Counted from the first letter of the stretch, positions 21,028 through 33,362 are shown. The stretch is 64,000 bases of DNA from Erinaceus europaeus (GCF_950295315.1 NC_080175.1:88560161-88624160), one strand, 5' to 3'. The notes: generated by a model from the letters alone, not told the origin. Program-made: numbers and translations.

Positions 21028-21347
21028 GGGAGTCAGGCAGTAGTGCAGGATTGCCATATGAATCCTGGTTCGAGCCCTATGGGTCCCCACCTGCAGGGGA
21101 GTTGCTTCACAGGTGATGAAGCAGGTCTGCAGGTGTCTTTCTTTCTCTTCCCCTCTGTCTTCCCCTCCTCTCCATTTCTCTCTGTCCTATCCAACAACAA
21201 TGACATCGATAACAAGAACAATAATAATAACCACAACAATGATAAAATAACAAGGGCAACAAAAGGGAAAAAATAGCCTCCAGGAGCAGTAGATTTGTGG
21301 TACAGGCACTGAGCCCCAGCAATAACCCTGGAGGCAAAAAAAAAAAA
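21028..21347 (+). mobile_element. type A-long tRNA SINE
   Basis: The head has lost part of its A-box region (GTAGTGCAGGATTGCC). The B box GGTTCGAGCCC, core, CCATTTCTCTCTGTCC and AAC-rich tail are present. The 3' hairpin module is intact: GCCTCCAGG (21276-21284) and CCTGGAGGC (21327-21335), then 13 A residues. Confidence 0.9.
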
Positions 21348-21355
21348 ATCTTTGT

Positions 21356-21722
21356 AGGGAGGTCAGGCAGTTGTACACTAGGTTAAGCACACATAGTACA
21401 AAGCTCAAAGCGTAAGGATCTGGGCAAGGACCTGCACAAGGGTCATGATCTGAGCTCCTCCCCACACCCCACCTGCAATGAGGTAGCTTCACAAGTGGTG
21501 AAGCAGGTCTGCAGTGTCTATCTTTCTCTCTCCCTCTCGATCTCCCCCTACACCCTCAATTTGTCTCTGTCCTATCCTATTAAAAATAATAATAATGGAT
21601 CCTTTCTTAAATAAAAAAAAAATAATAATAATAATGGGAAAATGGGCTCCAGAAGCAATAGATTCATAGTTCAGGCACCAAGCCCAAATAATAACCCTGG
21701 AGGCAAAACAATAATAATACAT
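21356..21722 (+). mobile_element. type A-long tRNA SINE, diverged
   Basis: Immediately follows the previous copy in the same orientation. The head carries a duplication-like insertion (TGGGCAAGGACCTGCACAAG) and the tail is TAA-rich. The 3' module is present (GGGCTCCAGAAGCAATAG ... CCCTGGAGGC). Confidence 0.85.
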
Positions 21723-22019
21723 TCGAGAACCCATTTACCAACTTCACTGCAATAATCAAATAAGTTCTAAATGTTTCACAATCCCTACTCTTTCTAGACT
21801 CTAAGCCAGGGATGGGAAATAACTCACCTGCAGTCATATCAAAAGGCCAAATCCTTTGGTCTGTCCTGGGCAAGGCAATCACTGAAAAATGAAAAAAAAT
21901 GAAAAATTCAATAGATCTAGAAGATTTGTTTTTAATAATAACATTAAGTGTAATCTTTACATTCAGATTTTTATGGTCATAAATGATATCATAAATGACT
22001 ACATGATGATTGGCAGAAA

Positions 22020-22400
22020 AACATGTTCCCCACTTGCCCTTAATGTGGATCAACCAAGGTAGAGAATGTTCCATCATCCGAAGGGAGGCTGGATAACACA
22101 CTCTATTTACCACCTGAGGAAGGTGGGTCCTGAAATTGGGGCAGCTTGGAATGTTCCTACTCAAGACCAAAGAATGTGAGCTCAGACCTACAGGGATGCA
22201 GAGGTCACATAGGCACCTAAGCTGAATATGGGCCCCAGATCAAATTGATGGGGTTCACAGTCAACAATATTTATACACCTTTCCCATATTTGGGAGCTAC
22301 TCTTTCCTGGTCCAACTTTCTAGCCTGGTTTCCAGCCATAACATCATCTTGCCAGACAATAACTTGGATCCACCTCCATATCAGAGGTCAAGCTCGGGAA
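22020..22400 (+). mobile_element. older L1 3'UTR fragment
   Basis: Matches 12815-13135 and the reverse of 51890-52210. It includes CATATTTGGGAGCTACTCTT and CTTGCCAGACAATAACTTGG. Confidence 0.6.
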
Positions 22401-22557
22401 AAAAAACTAGTAAAGTCATGAGCTACTGCCAGACTCCCTTGCATTTTCTTAAGAACAGAGTTAGTGAACAAATAAGTTGAGTTGAAAGCCATGAGGATAT
22501 ATTTTTGGGTACCTGTACCATATGCAACAAATTGATTCTCTGACTCTCTCTCATAAG

Positions 22558-22596
<39 letters not shown>

Positions 22597-22664
22597 TGCA
22601 TGTATACATATATACATATACACATATACACATATACACATATACACATATACATATATATATT
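22558..22664. repeat. (TA)n then (CATATA)n microsatellite
   Basis: About 16 TA units followed by variants of CATATA/CACATATA, abutting the 3' end of a SINE. Tyr/Ile/Cys/Val-only ORFs here are not genes. Confidence 0.97.
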
Positions 22665-22967
22665 GCCATCAAGGTTATCACTGGAGCTTGGCGCCTACAA
22701 CATGAATCCACTGTTCCTGGAGGCTAGTTTCCCCATTTTTGTTGTCCCTGTTGTTGTTGTTATTGTTTTTAGATAAGACATAGAGAAGTTGAGAGAGAAG
22801 GGGAAGACAGAAAGGGGGAGATAAAGAAACCTGTAGACTTGCTTCACCACTTGTGAAGTGACCCCCCATGCAAGTGGAGTGCCAGGGTTTCAAACCAGGA
22901 TCCTTAAGGTTGTTTGTTTGCTTCACAAAAAGCTTGCTTAATGCGCTGTGCTACTGCCCAGCCCCCT
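22665..22967 (-). mobile_element. type A-long tRNA SINE
   Basis: Minus-strand long form: module (plus CATCAAGGTTATCACTGGAG ... GTTCCTGGAGGC), GTTGTT tract, purine-rich part, CTGCTTCACC-like core and a head disturbed by a short insertion near 22908-22935. Confidence 0.85.
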
Positions 22968-22969
22968 AA

Positions 22970-23916
22970 ATAAATATTCCTAAAAAATGCAGCCACCAAG
23001 AATAAATGACACTTTACTCTCTAAACTTTCCTTACAGTTAAAAATGAGTGATATATTAGAACTCTTTCTGACAAAACACAGACATTTTTTTCTATTATGA
23101 ACTAACAAGGAGTTCTTAAATAATTCAGTCACACAAAATAGGTCTATATCACTTAAGATTAATGCAATCAACAATTATTCTTTATCATGCCAAGGAAGAT
23201 TTTTATGTACTTTTTCATTTCTTATGCCATTAGATAATACATATTTTAATAATTTCAATATGATCAGAGGTAATAAACTTTTTTCTCCCACATCATTAAA
23301 GGAAATGCCTACTCACTGATTTGTTGTCACAAGGGTACAGTTCCACATCTCCCCATGACACCCGTCAGCACACATTAAGGCAATTATTTCTTAGAGGATG
23401 TTCCTCAGACTTAGTTGGTATCAGAATCAGGAGAGAGAGAAAAAATAACTCTCATAATTAAGTTAAATTGTGGGGTGCTATTAGAGACTTTAGTCACTAG
23501 CTTCTTTATTCACTGTGGAGAGGTGATTAATCGTTTTAGTCTTATATTCTTCTATGGCATACAAATAGTAACAATGTGTATTTGGAAGATTTTTACTGAT
23601 CAATGTAAAGTCCTCACTTTTATGGATTTAATTTCTACAACTCCTTTCTACACATCCTTGCAAAAGTACAATTGATCAAATCTTCAACTGAGTTCTGCTG
23701 TCTGTAAACTAACTTCTATAATTAGCAGCTCTTTAGTTTCCACATATTTTATTAGATAATTAAGTGATTTGTTTTTCCTCAGAATAAAACGTTTAATTTC
23801 CCAAACAGTTTCATTGATGTTTCCAAGATACTTACAGACTTTTGAACCTGGAAAGCTGAGGGACTTTACCCCCTTTTCTGACACGTTGTCCTTTTGTATT
23901 AAAGTACTGTTCAAGA
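22970..23916. other. unique DNA, nothing recognised
   Basis: No SINE, L1 or LTR motif recognised and no convincing coding signal. Confidence 0.4.
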
Positions 23917-23930
23917 TTCTGTGTCATCTT

Positions 23931-24139
23931 TTTTTTTTATTAATTTATTATTGGATAGAAACAGACAGAAATTGAGAGGAGAGGGGAATATAGAGAGGGA
24001 AAGAGACAGAGAGACATCTGCAGCACTGCTTCACCACTCACGAAGCCTTCACCCTGCATATAGGGACAAGGGGCTTGAACCTGGATCCTAGTGCACTGCA
24101 TTGTGTGCGCTTAACCAGGTGCGCCACCGCCTGGCCCCC
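23931..24139 (-). mobile_element. type B tRNA SINE
   Basis: Complete minus-strand type B ending on plus in GCGCCACCGCCTGGCCCCC. Target-site duplication TTCTGTGTCATCTT / TTTTGTGCCATCTT at 23917-23930 and 24140-24153, two differences. Confidence 0.9.
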
Positions 24140-24153
24140 TTTTGTGCCATCTT

Positions 24154-25650
24154 TATCATCTCTATTATTGGAAGACAATCCTCTGTTTTTTTTTTTTTTT
24201 TGTTACTGCTAAGAGTCCTTATGGTGAAAGTAAAACAATTAGGAATAGATGATTTCTATTTATCATTTCTTATCACTGCAAGGCACTAGACAATTGTCAG
24301 TTGCAAAGTTCACTCCAAGCTAGTTCTTTACCTTCTAGATAACCATGCAATGCTAATTTTGAGAATCTTTTGAAGTATACCTTTTGAAAAAAATTGTAGA
24401 AGTTTCTTGGTAATAGAAGAAAGGAGATTACTTAGGAAGATCTATGTAAACGATCACTTTCAAAAGAGAGATTGCTTCATTTAAATATGCTGTAATAACT
24501 TCCATGTGAATGAATGTGTGTGTGGTGGGGGTTCTAAATGAGCTTTCTATGAGTAAGGATTCTTTTATTCACACAGAGAAGATAATTAGCTTCTAGCAAT
24601 GATAATTTCATTTTTGTCTAAAGTCATCTCCCTCTTAATTTTCCTGTGTACACGTTCTAACATTTTAATCCTTCTCTTTGATTATTTTGAATACTGATCA
24701 GTTACGTTGCTGTGACATCAATTCACAACTGTGGCTGACAGCAAAGTTGAACAGAAATGCAAGCGCACAGTTACATGATCAAAACCTCCTCAATATCTGT
24801 AAGAGTTTATGTAATCAAAACATGCACCCCAGTCTGTGGACTTCCTTTGATAAAAGAGTGTGAGAGAGAACTTGGTATCTGTGTACATGAGAAGGTAGGA
24901 AGTAGCAAGGGGTCTTTAGCAACATCAAAAGAATGGAGCTTCTCAAATTATAGACATAAATATAGACCCTTTCCAGTTGGTGATTATTTCCTGACTTGTC
25001 TGTTCTAATAAACTGTAACTTGCTCTGTAACTTTATCCACTGCCTGTGCTCTTATCCATGTGCTCTAAAACCATTATCAGCTAAATAAATAAATAAATAA
25101 GTAATATATATATATCATCTTAAACGTCATTAGTTATTTTGTTGTTATTACTGTAAGCACAGTCTAAGAATGTTTCGATATTACAGAATTTTTTGAAACA
25201 ATGAAGCAAATTTATTATGGAGTATTTCTTCCTTTTAATTAATTAAAGAATTCTACTGTCGGGAACTCTTTTTCCTTTTATGAGTCTGTTCAAACTTTCA
25301 TATCATCATCATCATCATATATTTGTCATCTTTGGACAAGAATCCTCTATTTTTGTTAAAGTAGGATCCATTACAGTGGATATGCAAAAATTTAGGTAAA
25401 TTAAGAGTACATTAAAATTTGCTTTATGTAAGTTAAAAGATTTTCAGTATGTTTATTGCTATGTAATAATATATATATAGTACATATATACATTTGTATA
25501 TTAAGTATAATGGCAAATAAAATTGTTGTCTCTACACCTTATGGTGTAGAATTATTGACAGCACAAGGTTGTAGTTCAACTAAGACAAATATTATTATGA
25601 TTTAATTTTTAATTTCTTACATTCATTTTGAAAGATGAGTTATTTTTTTT
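24154..25650. other. mostly unique DNA with minor simple repeats
   Basis: Contains a short (AAAT)n at 25081-25101, (ATC)n near 25301-25318 and a TA run near 25471. The 83-codon frame 24757-25008 has no recognisable domain. A CTAATAAACTGTAACTTGCT segment at 25006 could be an old LTR end, but I cannot show it. Confidence 0.35.
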
Positions 25651-25659
25651 TCTTAAAAC

Positions 25660-25800
25660 TGTGATCATCTAGTTAGACTATGAGAGACCAGAGCACTGAC
25701 TACTCAGCTCTGATTTATGGCAGTGTCAGAGCTTTAAAGTAGGGATGGATCTCTGGGGATTCAGGCATCTAAGTATATTGCTTGCGCTATTAGAGATGCT
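25660..25800 (-). mobile_element. old type C SINE
   Basis: Plus reads CCAGAGCACTGACTACTCAG, CTCTGATTTATGGCAGTGTC and GGCATCTAAGTATATTGCTT, the reverse of a type C copy. Confidence 0.55.
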
Positions 25801-27008
25801 GTCTTTATGGAATTTTGAATTGTCATTTACAACAGAATAAGTGTCATAAAAGATTTTCCATAACTACTAGTAGTATCATTCATGCTAATAATCAAAAACT
25901 GCTCCTAGAATGATCCCATGAATGGTGATGATGATGATATCATAGTAACAGCAGCCCAGGAAAGTTAAATAATTGAATAGTAACTCAAGTAATTAAAATG
26001 CGATCCTGAACTTTTTGAGGACAGGTAAAATCCTAAAAGAGAGTGGAAATGACCTCAGTAAATGTAAGACTGAGACTCAGATGGAGAGTTTTAGTGGCAT
26101 CACTTATTTGAAGGTTTTAGCTCCTTGTTTCTTTAGGAAACATCTCCAAATTGCTTGCGGTCATTTATGAGGAAGGTGAATCTCAAAAGGCTTCTTGATA
26201 GAGACTTCTGTGTCATAGCTCTAGAAACAAAGCAAATATTTTCCTCCCAAGCAACCTTCTGATGTTAGGACAGAAATAATAACAGAGAATTTTTTTTCAC
26301 TGTTAACAGGGAAAGTCTAAAAATCTGTGGTACTGTCCCTTGACACCAGTTTTGAAGTTTTAGTAAAAGACTTCGACTTTTTCTTTTTTACTTTTTCCGA
26401 AAAAGCTTAAGCTTAAATTCAGAGAGTGGATTCATTTTTAAAGTGCTCAAAGAAACTTACTGTATGAAATTCCAAACCACTGAAAGGCCAATCTTGCCTT
26501 GAGGGTATAGACCCATTAGCACTTGTTCAGGGTCCTGTTCCCATCCCAGCAGTAAGTCAGACTTGGCGAATAAGAAATTGTTGGTCATTAATTCTTTGCA
26601 TTTGCAATAGGAGTTACTTCTGAACTTTATCCTTAATCCAATTCACTTGAGAACCAGATTTCATAAGAGAGCTAACCTTGTGTTTTATAGTCAAAATCTT
26701 TACAGAAATGTATACTAGTTGGAAGTTTAGAGATGCTAGATATCTTATTACATCTCTTGAGATCAAAGAGGTAAATGAAGGTTTACATTTGCCTGGACAA
26801 GCAGTTTCTAAAAGATATGTCTTTGTGTTATAATTGTCAAAATTTTATTGGGACTTATTTATCATATCCCTTTGTATCATAAATTCATGAACCATATATA
26901 TATATATATATATGTTAACTCAAATCATATAAATTATTAAATGAAGTGGTTGAAAATTAACTGCTATAAACCCATGATTCCATTGTATTGAACAATAAAG
27001 TTTTGATT
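25801..27008. other. unique AT-rich DNA
   Basis: No repeat family recognised apart from a short (TA)n at 26896-26914. Confidence 0.4.
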
Positions 27009-27009
27009 T

Positions 27010-27052
27010 TCTTTTTGACTCCAGGATTATCACTGGACACTGACCATATTTG

Positions 27053-27088
<36 letters not shown>

Positions 27089-27202
27089 TTCTCCACTGCT
27101 CATCTCTGGTTTATGGTGGTGTTGGAGATTCAACTTGGACCTTCAGTGCTTCAGACCTGGAAATTTTTTTGTCTAAACATTATATTATCTCCCTAGCCCC
27201 CG
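27010..27202 (-). mobile_element. type C SINE with (CT)n expansion
   Basis: Reversed type C (plus CTCATCTCTGGTTTATGGTG ... TATTATCTCCCTAGCCCCC) with about 13 CT units at 27057-27083. Confidence 0.65.
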
Positions 27203-27207
27203 GCTCT

Positions 27208-27369
27208 CTTTAATAGAGAGTGAAAGACAGAAAGGGAAAGAGAAATAGAGAGAGAAAGACAGCAGAATACTTGGTTTTGGTTGACGAAGCTACCATTTTG
27301 TATGGTGTTCAAATGTAGTGACTATCCTTGCACAGGATAAAGTGTGTTCTCTTTCTGGTGAAGTGGGGA
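27208..27369 (-). mobile_element. old tRNA SINE
   Basis: Purine-rich GAGAGTGAAAGACAGAAAGG followed by a heavily mutated core and head. Family uncertain. Confidence 0.45.
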
Positions 27370-27529
27370 AACATCTTCATGCACAAGTAAGTTTTTTTAT
27401 TTACCTATAATATATGTTCCAAATTCTGTTTAGACTTCATGCTTCCAATAATTGTTAATATGTTATGTAATAGTTACTAAGCCTTTCCTTTTTTGTAAAC
27501 GCATATTATTCTTCTACTTTTTATTTTTA

Positions 27530-27752
27530 AAATTATGCTTATTGGATAGATACAGCCAGAAATTGAGAGGATAGGGGTAGATAAAGAGGGAGAGAAAGAA
27601 GGAGAGAGAGGGTGAGGAAGAGAGAGAGACTTGAAACATTGTTTCATATTCGCAAAGCTTTCTCCCTGCTGGTGGGGACTAAGGGCTCAAACCCAGGTCC
27701 TTGCAAATTGTAGCATGTGCACTCAACCAGGTGCACACCACCACCTGGCCAA
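27530..27752 (-). mobile_element. type B tRNA SINE
   Basis: Plus TATTGGATAGATACAGCCAG, an expanded purine tract, CAAAGCTTTCTCCCTGC and a head ending CAGGTGCACACCACCACCTG with a 2-bp insertion. Confidence 0.87.
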
Positions 27753-28164
27753 TGTTCCTCTATTTTGATTACAAGTGAGGAAATATTTTTGGAAGCTACA
27801 AGAGAAGAGATCTCAATGTACGCTAAAAATAAATTTGGCAATATCTGTGATATCTGAGATATATACAAGTAGTATATATTTTTTAATCATCTCTTCCTAG
27901 TGCCTATGATAGACCATCAAAGAGTATAATCGGACAATCAAAACTTTGTGATGCCTTTCCTTCCTTAGAAGTTGAGAAGGGCTTTCTGAAAGTAAGAAAG
28001 GAAAACATATTGGCTTGAGTCTTGTAGGTTTGACTTTGTGATTATTTTGCCTAGAATTATAAATTCTCTGACTTTGACCAAGACCAAATATCCCATATAT
28101 CTTTGAAATGATAAGGACTCCAGACCCTGAACTGGAAATAACTTATGGGTGGAGAGTATACAAA

Positions 28165-28350
28165 AAAAAAAAAAAATCTTAACGATCCTGGTTCTATAAC
28201 CCCTCAGGGATAAAGAATAGCGAAGTTTCCAATGGAGGGTTTGGGATGCAGAACTGTTGGTGGGAATTGTGTGTAATTGTAACCCTCTTACCTAATGGTC
28301 TTGTCAGTCATTATTAAATCAATAAAATTAATTAATTAATTAATTAAGAT
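28165..28350 (+). mobile_element. L1 3' end
   Basis: Plus-strand terminal L1 3'UTR (AGGGATAAAGAATAGCGAAG, GGTGGGAATTGTGTGTAATT) with an (AATT)n tail at 28325-28347. Confidence 0.75.
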
Positions 28351-29042
28351 ACCCTTCTTGACCTATTTTATCATCAGCATATTAAAAATACTTTCCAGTG
28401 AACTTTCTTCTATGAGATAAATAGATGATTATTTTCATGGATGTTCCTCAAGTGTGCATATGCATATTTCCTTTTATAACTATACATGATATTCCCTGGA
28501 AAATTCTGAGATAAGTCTCAACTTCTACTCCTCTCTAAAACTTTACTTGATATATTTTTAGATACCGCTGTTTCCACTTTTCCCTTTCAGAAGTTTGATC
28601 TATATAGTCTGTGCTAAGCAGAACAGAAACAGCAAGCTGTCTTCGTGCTAATAATGCTCATCTTTCTTATTTAGATGTTCCTAGAATTTTGAGACCACAG
28701 AGATTAAGTAAAGTATGAACTGTTCAGGTTTTGAACAGAATTTATACTAAATGGACTTGAGATTTAAAAAACGAATTGGCGGCTTTGGTTTTATCTTCAC
28801 TACCTATTAACATAGATACGTAAGGTGAGAAGTTTCAATGAGGAAATCAAATCCAGTTTAGAAATAATAATGCATCCCTGAGTGTCCATTTCACAGTGAA
28901 ATGACTCTAAGATAGTGTAATAATACTTCAGACATACAAAGAAGGAATACCTAATAGTACTTCTATGAATATTACTATTGTTATTATTATTTTGCCTCTA
29001 TAGACTATGTAAGTTTGTTCTTATTCTATCTGACACACAAAT

Positions 29043-29080
<38 letters not shown>

Positions 29081-30140
29081 AAAGTATATCTTTAAGAATA
29101 TTAAAATCATACAGCCTTGACCATTTCAACTAGTGAAAAAGATTTATAAGACTCGAAGGGAAATATTGCATAGAAAATTAATTGCTGAGTCAAGGAGAGA
29201 AGATCCCATCATGGAAAAAATTGTGGATATGATTTGCAAATAATGGTGGATTGGAATCTGATATACCTACTGCAAACTCAGTAAGTTTTAAAAGTCTTCT
29301 ATAGATTTTCAACTAAAGGAAACAGAGATAATAGAAAATTCAAATCACTTTTGAACCCTTAAGCTTCTTTATGCAACGTACAAGCTGAGATGCTTACTTT
29401 GTTATGAACATAATCAATTTCTTATGGAGAGGGAAGGGCAGACTCAAGAACTGAGAGTCAAAATAAGTAGAGATGTAAAATTACTGCCAGTAACCTGATC
29501 AAGAACCAGGAGGTATGGGTCACATTGGAGTGACTTTACAGGATAAATTATCACTTGGAGAAAGAGAAAAAAAGCTAATAGACACAGAGAAACCGACCTA
29601 GTGAGTGAATATGCTGTCCCTGAAACAGTTCATCTACCTCCAGTAATGCCACCTGATGCCACATGAATTGAAAACAAACTGTCCAGCTGAGCCCTTCTGA
29701 ATATTTCGCATACAAGTTTGTAAACAAAACAAAATAGTTGTTTTGGCCTACTTAAGATCTGGAATAATGTGCTGTTTATTAATAAATATGCAATTGGAAC
29801 TTGCCTTTCTTTGCTACAGTTAGGATAATTAGTCTGATTGTGAATTAATCTAGGGTTTCTCTCTTCAATAGTTGAGCAAGGTCCTGATAATAAATCATAC
29901 AGGCAATTCTTGGCCCCTCTCAAGGCTTCATAGCATAAGCAATGGTAATTAATAGATGGTCTCAAAAAAAAAAAAAAAGCAGTAGTATTTAATGAATGGG
30001 CTCCTTAAATTTTTGTTTCTGTGTAGACATTCTTGGTGTGTTATGGACTTCCCACTCTTATTTTGTACATATAAGCCCTTTGGTAGGTAATTTTTGAATA
30101 TGATAATTACTCATCACAAAAATTCAGTGTTTATTATGTT
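28351..30140. other. longest repeat-poor interval
   Basis: About 1.8 kb without a recognisable SINE or L1. It holds a (CA)n run at 29044-29078 and a 15-A run near 29966. The 111-codon minus frame 29630-29965 has no recognisable domain. I see no exon-like segment. Confidence 0.4.
29044..29078. repeat. (CA)n microsatellite
   Basis: About 17 uninterrupted CA units. Confidence 0.97.
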
Positions 30141-30154
30141 CCACACAGCATTTT

Positions 30155-32419
30155 TTTTTAAATTTTTTATTTAAGAAAGGATTAGTGAACAAAAACATAA
30201 GGTAGGAGGGATACAACTCCACACAATTCCCACTGCCCAATCCCCATAACCCACCCCCTCCCATGGTAGCTTTCCCATATCTAGCCCTCTGGGAGCATGG
30301 ACCCAGGGTCGTTGAGGGTTGCAGAAGGTAGAAGGTCTGGCTTCTGTAATTGCTTCCCCGCTGAACATGGGCATTGACTTGTCGGTCCATACCCCCAGTC
30401 TGCCTCTCTCTTTCCCTAGTAAGTTGTGTCTCTGGGGAAGCTGAGCTCCAGGACACACTGGTGGGGTCTTCAATCCAGGGAAGCCTAGCCAGCATCCTGG
30501 TGGCATCTGGAACCTGGTGATTGAAAAGAGAGTTAACATATGAAGCCAAACAATTTGTTGAGCAATCATGGATCCCAAGCTTGGAATAGTGGAGAGGAAG
30601 TGTTAGGGAGGTACTCACTGCAAACTCTAGTGTACTTCTGCTTTCAGGTATATATTTTGCAGTAGTTTATGGATACGTGTGCACATAAGCTCTCTCTCAC
30701 AGAAACTGGTGTATATCTAGGTTATGGGACTTTGTTAGAAAGTGAACTACCTGAGATGAAATTAGAGTGTACTATTAAAGGAAAGGTCTCACCCGAGTAA
30801 TGAAGCTGAAGGGTTGTCATTCCACACGTGAAGTCTCTGGATACAGTCTGAGGTGAAGCATGTTGAGGTGGCAATCGTTGCTTTGGTTAGGTTGTGATCG
30901 GCGGATGCAATATTATTTGGTTTGGATTGGGAGATGCATATGGGAAAGTGGGCCCTATCCAAGGGTTCCAGGACTGGGGGAAGTAGGGGCTCTATAGTGA
31001 AGATGTGAGGTTCCTGCTGTCTTAGGGTTCAAAAAGACAATCGATAGTTAATATTATCATCACATTATTTGTTAATTGGGTTAACTTTGAAAAGTCCCTT
31101 TGTTATGGTTTGCTGTACAGTACCCAGTATCTTGTATATAGCTATGCTATTGGATGCTTCTAATCTACTTGGTCTAGGCTTTTGAGAGAGTCCACATATC
31201 AAATACATAGCCTATATATTAAAAATATTCAGTTTTTCTTTTGAGAAACTTTGAGACATACAATTGATTTCCCCCTCTCATATTAATTAACTACTGATTT
31301 ATATGTCTACATTTTGCTAGGAGTGTACATAAACACCATTCCCACCACCAAAGGACTGTGACCCATCCCTCCCACCCACTCCCACCCCCCACTGGCCCAG
31401 GAAACTACATGTCTACCCCTCACCACTGGGTTTTTACTTTGGTGCCCTACTTACAATTTGATCAGGTCCTGCTTTTAGTTTCCCTTTCAGATCTTCTAAG
31501 TCAGCTTCTGATGATGAGTGGGATCATCCCATACTCATCTTCATCTTTCTGACTTAGTTCACTTAACATAATTCCTTCTAGCTCTGTCCAAGATGGGTCA
31601 GAGAAGGTGGGTTCATTATTCTTGATAGCTGCATAGTATTCCATTGTGTATATATACCACAGCTTTCTCAGCCACTCATCTGGTGTTGGGCACCTGGGTT
31701 GCTTCCAGGTTTTAGCTATTATGAATTGTGCTGCTATGAACATAGGAGTACACACCTCTTTTTGGTTGGGTGTTATGGAGTCCTTGGGGTATAACCCCAG
31801 GAAAGGAATTACTGGGTCATATGGAAGGTCCATGTCTAGCCTTCTGAGAGTTTTCCAGACTGCTGTCCACAGAGGCTGTACCAATTTACATTCCCACCAG
31901 CAATGTAAAAGGGTTCCTCTGTCCCCACATCCTCTCCAGCATTTGTTGCTGCTGTCCTTTTTGATGTATGCCATTCTTACAGGAGTGAGGTGGTATCTTA
32001 GTGTTGTCTTAATTTGCATTTCTCTGACAATCAGTGACCTAGAGCATTTTTTCATATGTTTGTTAGCCTTTTGGATCTCCTCTGTGGTGAATGTTTTGTT
32101 CATTTCCTCTGCCCATTTTTGGATGTGGTCATTTGCTTTTTTGCAGCTAAGTTTGCTGAGCTCTTTATATATTTTGGTGATTAGTTTCTTGTCTGATGTC
32201 TGGCATGTGAAGATCTTCTCCCATTCTGTGAGGGGTCTCTCTGTTTGTTTAATAGTTTCTTTGGATGTGCAGAAGATTTTCAATTTGATGTAGTCCCATT
32301 GGTTTGTTTCTGCTTTAGTCTTCCTTGCAATTGGGTTTGATTCATCAAAGATGTCCTTGAGGTGTATGTGGGAAAGTGTTTTACCAATGTTTTCCTCTAA
32401 GTATTTGATTGTTTCTGGT
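30155..32419 (-). mobile_element. young 5'-truncated L1
   Basis: A 2.27-kb L1 insertion on minus: ORF2 C-terminal part (32419-31501), then a 1.35-kb 3'UTR and an A-rich tail at 30155-30175. A perfect 14-bp duplication CCACACAGCATTTT (30141-30154, 32420-32433) marks both ends. ORF2 is still open over its whole preserved length. The 3'UTR is nearly identical to the separate insertion at 36412-37657 on the opposite strand. Both facts point to a recently active L1 lineage. Confidence 0.95.
31501..32419 (-). pseudogene. L1 ORF2 C-terminal fragment, open frame
   Basis: About 305 codons of L1 ORF2 (the multifunctional endonuclease/reverse transcriptase) downstream of the RT domain. The Met and next three residues of the apparent 309-codon ORF come from the target-site duplication, not from L1, so it has no native start. 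Visible landmarks: [20 protein letters not shown] near residues 70-89, the zinc knuckle C164-x3-C168-x7-H176-x4-C181, and the [13 protein letters not shown] segment near the end. The stop is TGA at 31501-31503. The endonuclease and RT domains are absent, so no enzyme can be made. Confidence 0.9.
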
Positions 32420-32525
32420 CCACACAGCATTTTAAGTGTAGAATATAATAATGTCCTGGCAACAAACTTGGTTCATTTTAAAAGTTAAGTTCTTGGGATA
32501 GGTTGGCATAAAACACATCTGTAAT

Positions 32526-32700
32526 AGGGGCTAGAGAAGCAGCATGAAGGTTATGTAGAAGACTTACCTGAGGCTCTGAGGTCCCAAGTTCAATCCCTAC
32601 AACAGCCAGAAGCCAGAGGTAAGTAGTGCTCTGGCTTTTTTGTTTCTCTGTGTCTTTCTCTTTGTATCTTTCTCTCTCATTAAAGTAAAAGAAAAACGTT
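32526..32700 (+). mobile_element. type C SINE
   Basis: GGGGCTAGAGAAGCAGCATG head, GGTTATGTAGAAGACTTACC, GGTCCCAAGTTCAATCCC (B-box-like), AGTGCTCTGGCTTTTTTG, a CT-rich part, then CATTAAAGTAAAAGAAAAAC. This is the clearest type C copy in the window. Confidence 0.75.
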
Positions 32701-33004
32701 TAAATGGTATCTAAAGAGCATAAATTTGAGGTAAGAATCTGAAAGTAGAAAACTGAAGCAGATGTGAAAGCAGAGAGACCATCTCAACTTAACGTCCTAC
32801 AGCAGTGTTGATATACACCATGGGGCATTCTGCAGTTATTGTGTTTCTACTTAGGTCAGTTTCCTAGTGTTTTGTTTTGTTTTATTTTTGTGACTATTGC
32901 TTCTTAAGGTTATTTATGAATTTTCAATAAATTTCCAATTTATTTGTTTTAATAAAGTCTAATAAGCTGTCATTACAAGAACTTCAAATTAAATCACAGA
33001 ACAG

Positions 33005-33362
33005 TTACTCAGCTGCTGATGCTACCATGATGCAAACCTGACTTCCCTGGGCAGATGACCTCACTAATGTGTCCTAGGACCCCGCTTCCCCACAGCCTTA
33101 TATTCCTAGGGAGAGAGAGAGAGAGACAGGCTGAGAGTATGAATTGACCTTCCAGCTCCCCTGTTCAATGGAGAAGCAGTTACAGTAGCCAGACCTTCCA
33201 CCTTCTGCATCTCATAAAGATCTTTGGTTCATACTCCCAGAGGGATAAAGAATAGGAAAGCTTCCAATGGGGGAGATGGGATGCAGAATTCTGGTGGTGG
33301 GCATTGCACCTATCTTATTGCACAATCTTGTTGATCATTGTTAAATCACTAATTTAAAAAAT
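33005..33362 (+). mobile_element. L1 3' end
   Basis: Plus-strand L1 3'UTR from ACTCAGCTGCTGATGCTACC to a TTAAATCACTAATTTAAAAA tail. Includes a (GA)n at 33113-33125. Confidence 0.8.

Noticed and set aside
22388..22711. 107- and 74-codon minus ORFs rich in Tyr/Ile/Cys/Val
   Set aside because: Translations of the TA/CATATA microsatellite.
24757..25030. Possible old LTR ending near CTAATAAACTGTAACTTGCT
   Set aside because: Only a polyadenylation-like motif and loose resemblance; no TG...CA ends or second copy in the window.
30124..30618. Pairs of ~145-164-codon ORFs here and, nearly identical, at 37196-37673
   Set aside because: The similarity is real but both lie in L1 3'UTR copies, and two overlapping frames are open in each. 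This is repeat similarity, not a gene family.
31646..32293. 215-codon plus-strand ORF
   Set aside because: Antisense of the open L1 ORF2 fragment at 31501-32419; its translation has no recognisable domain.
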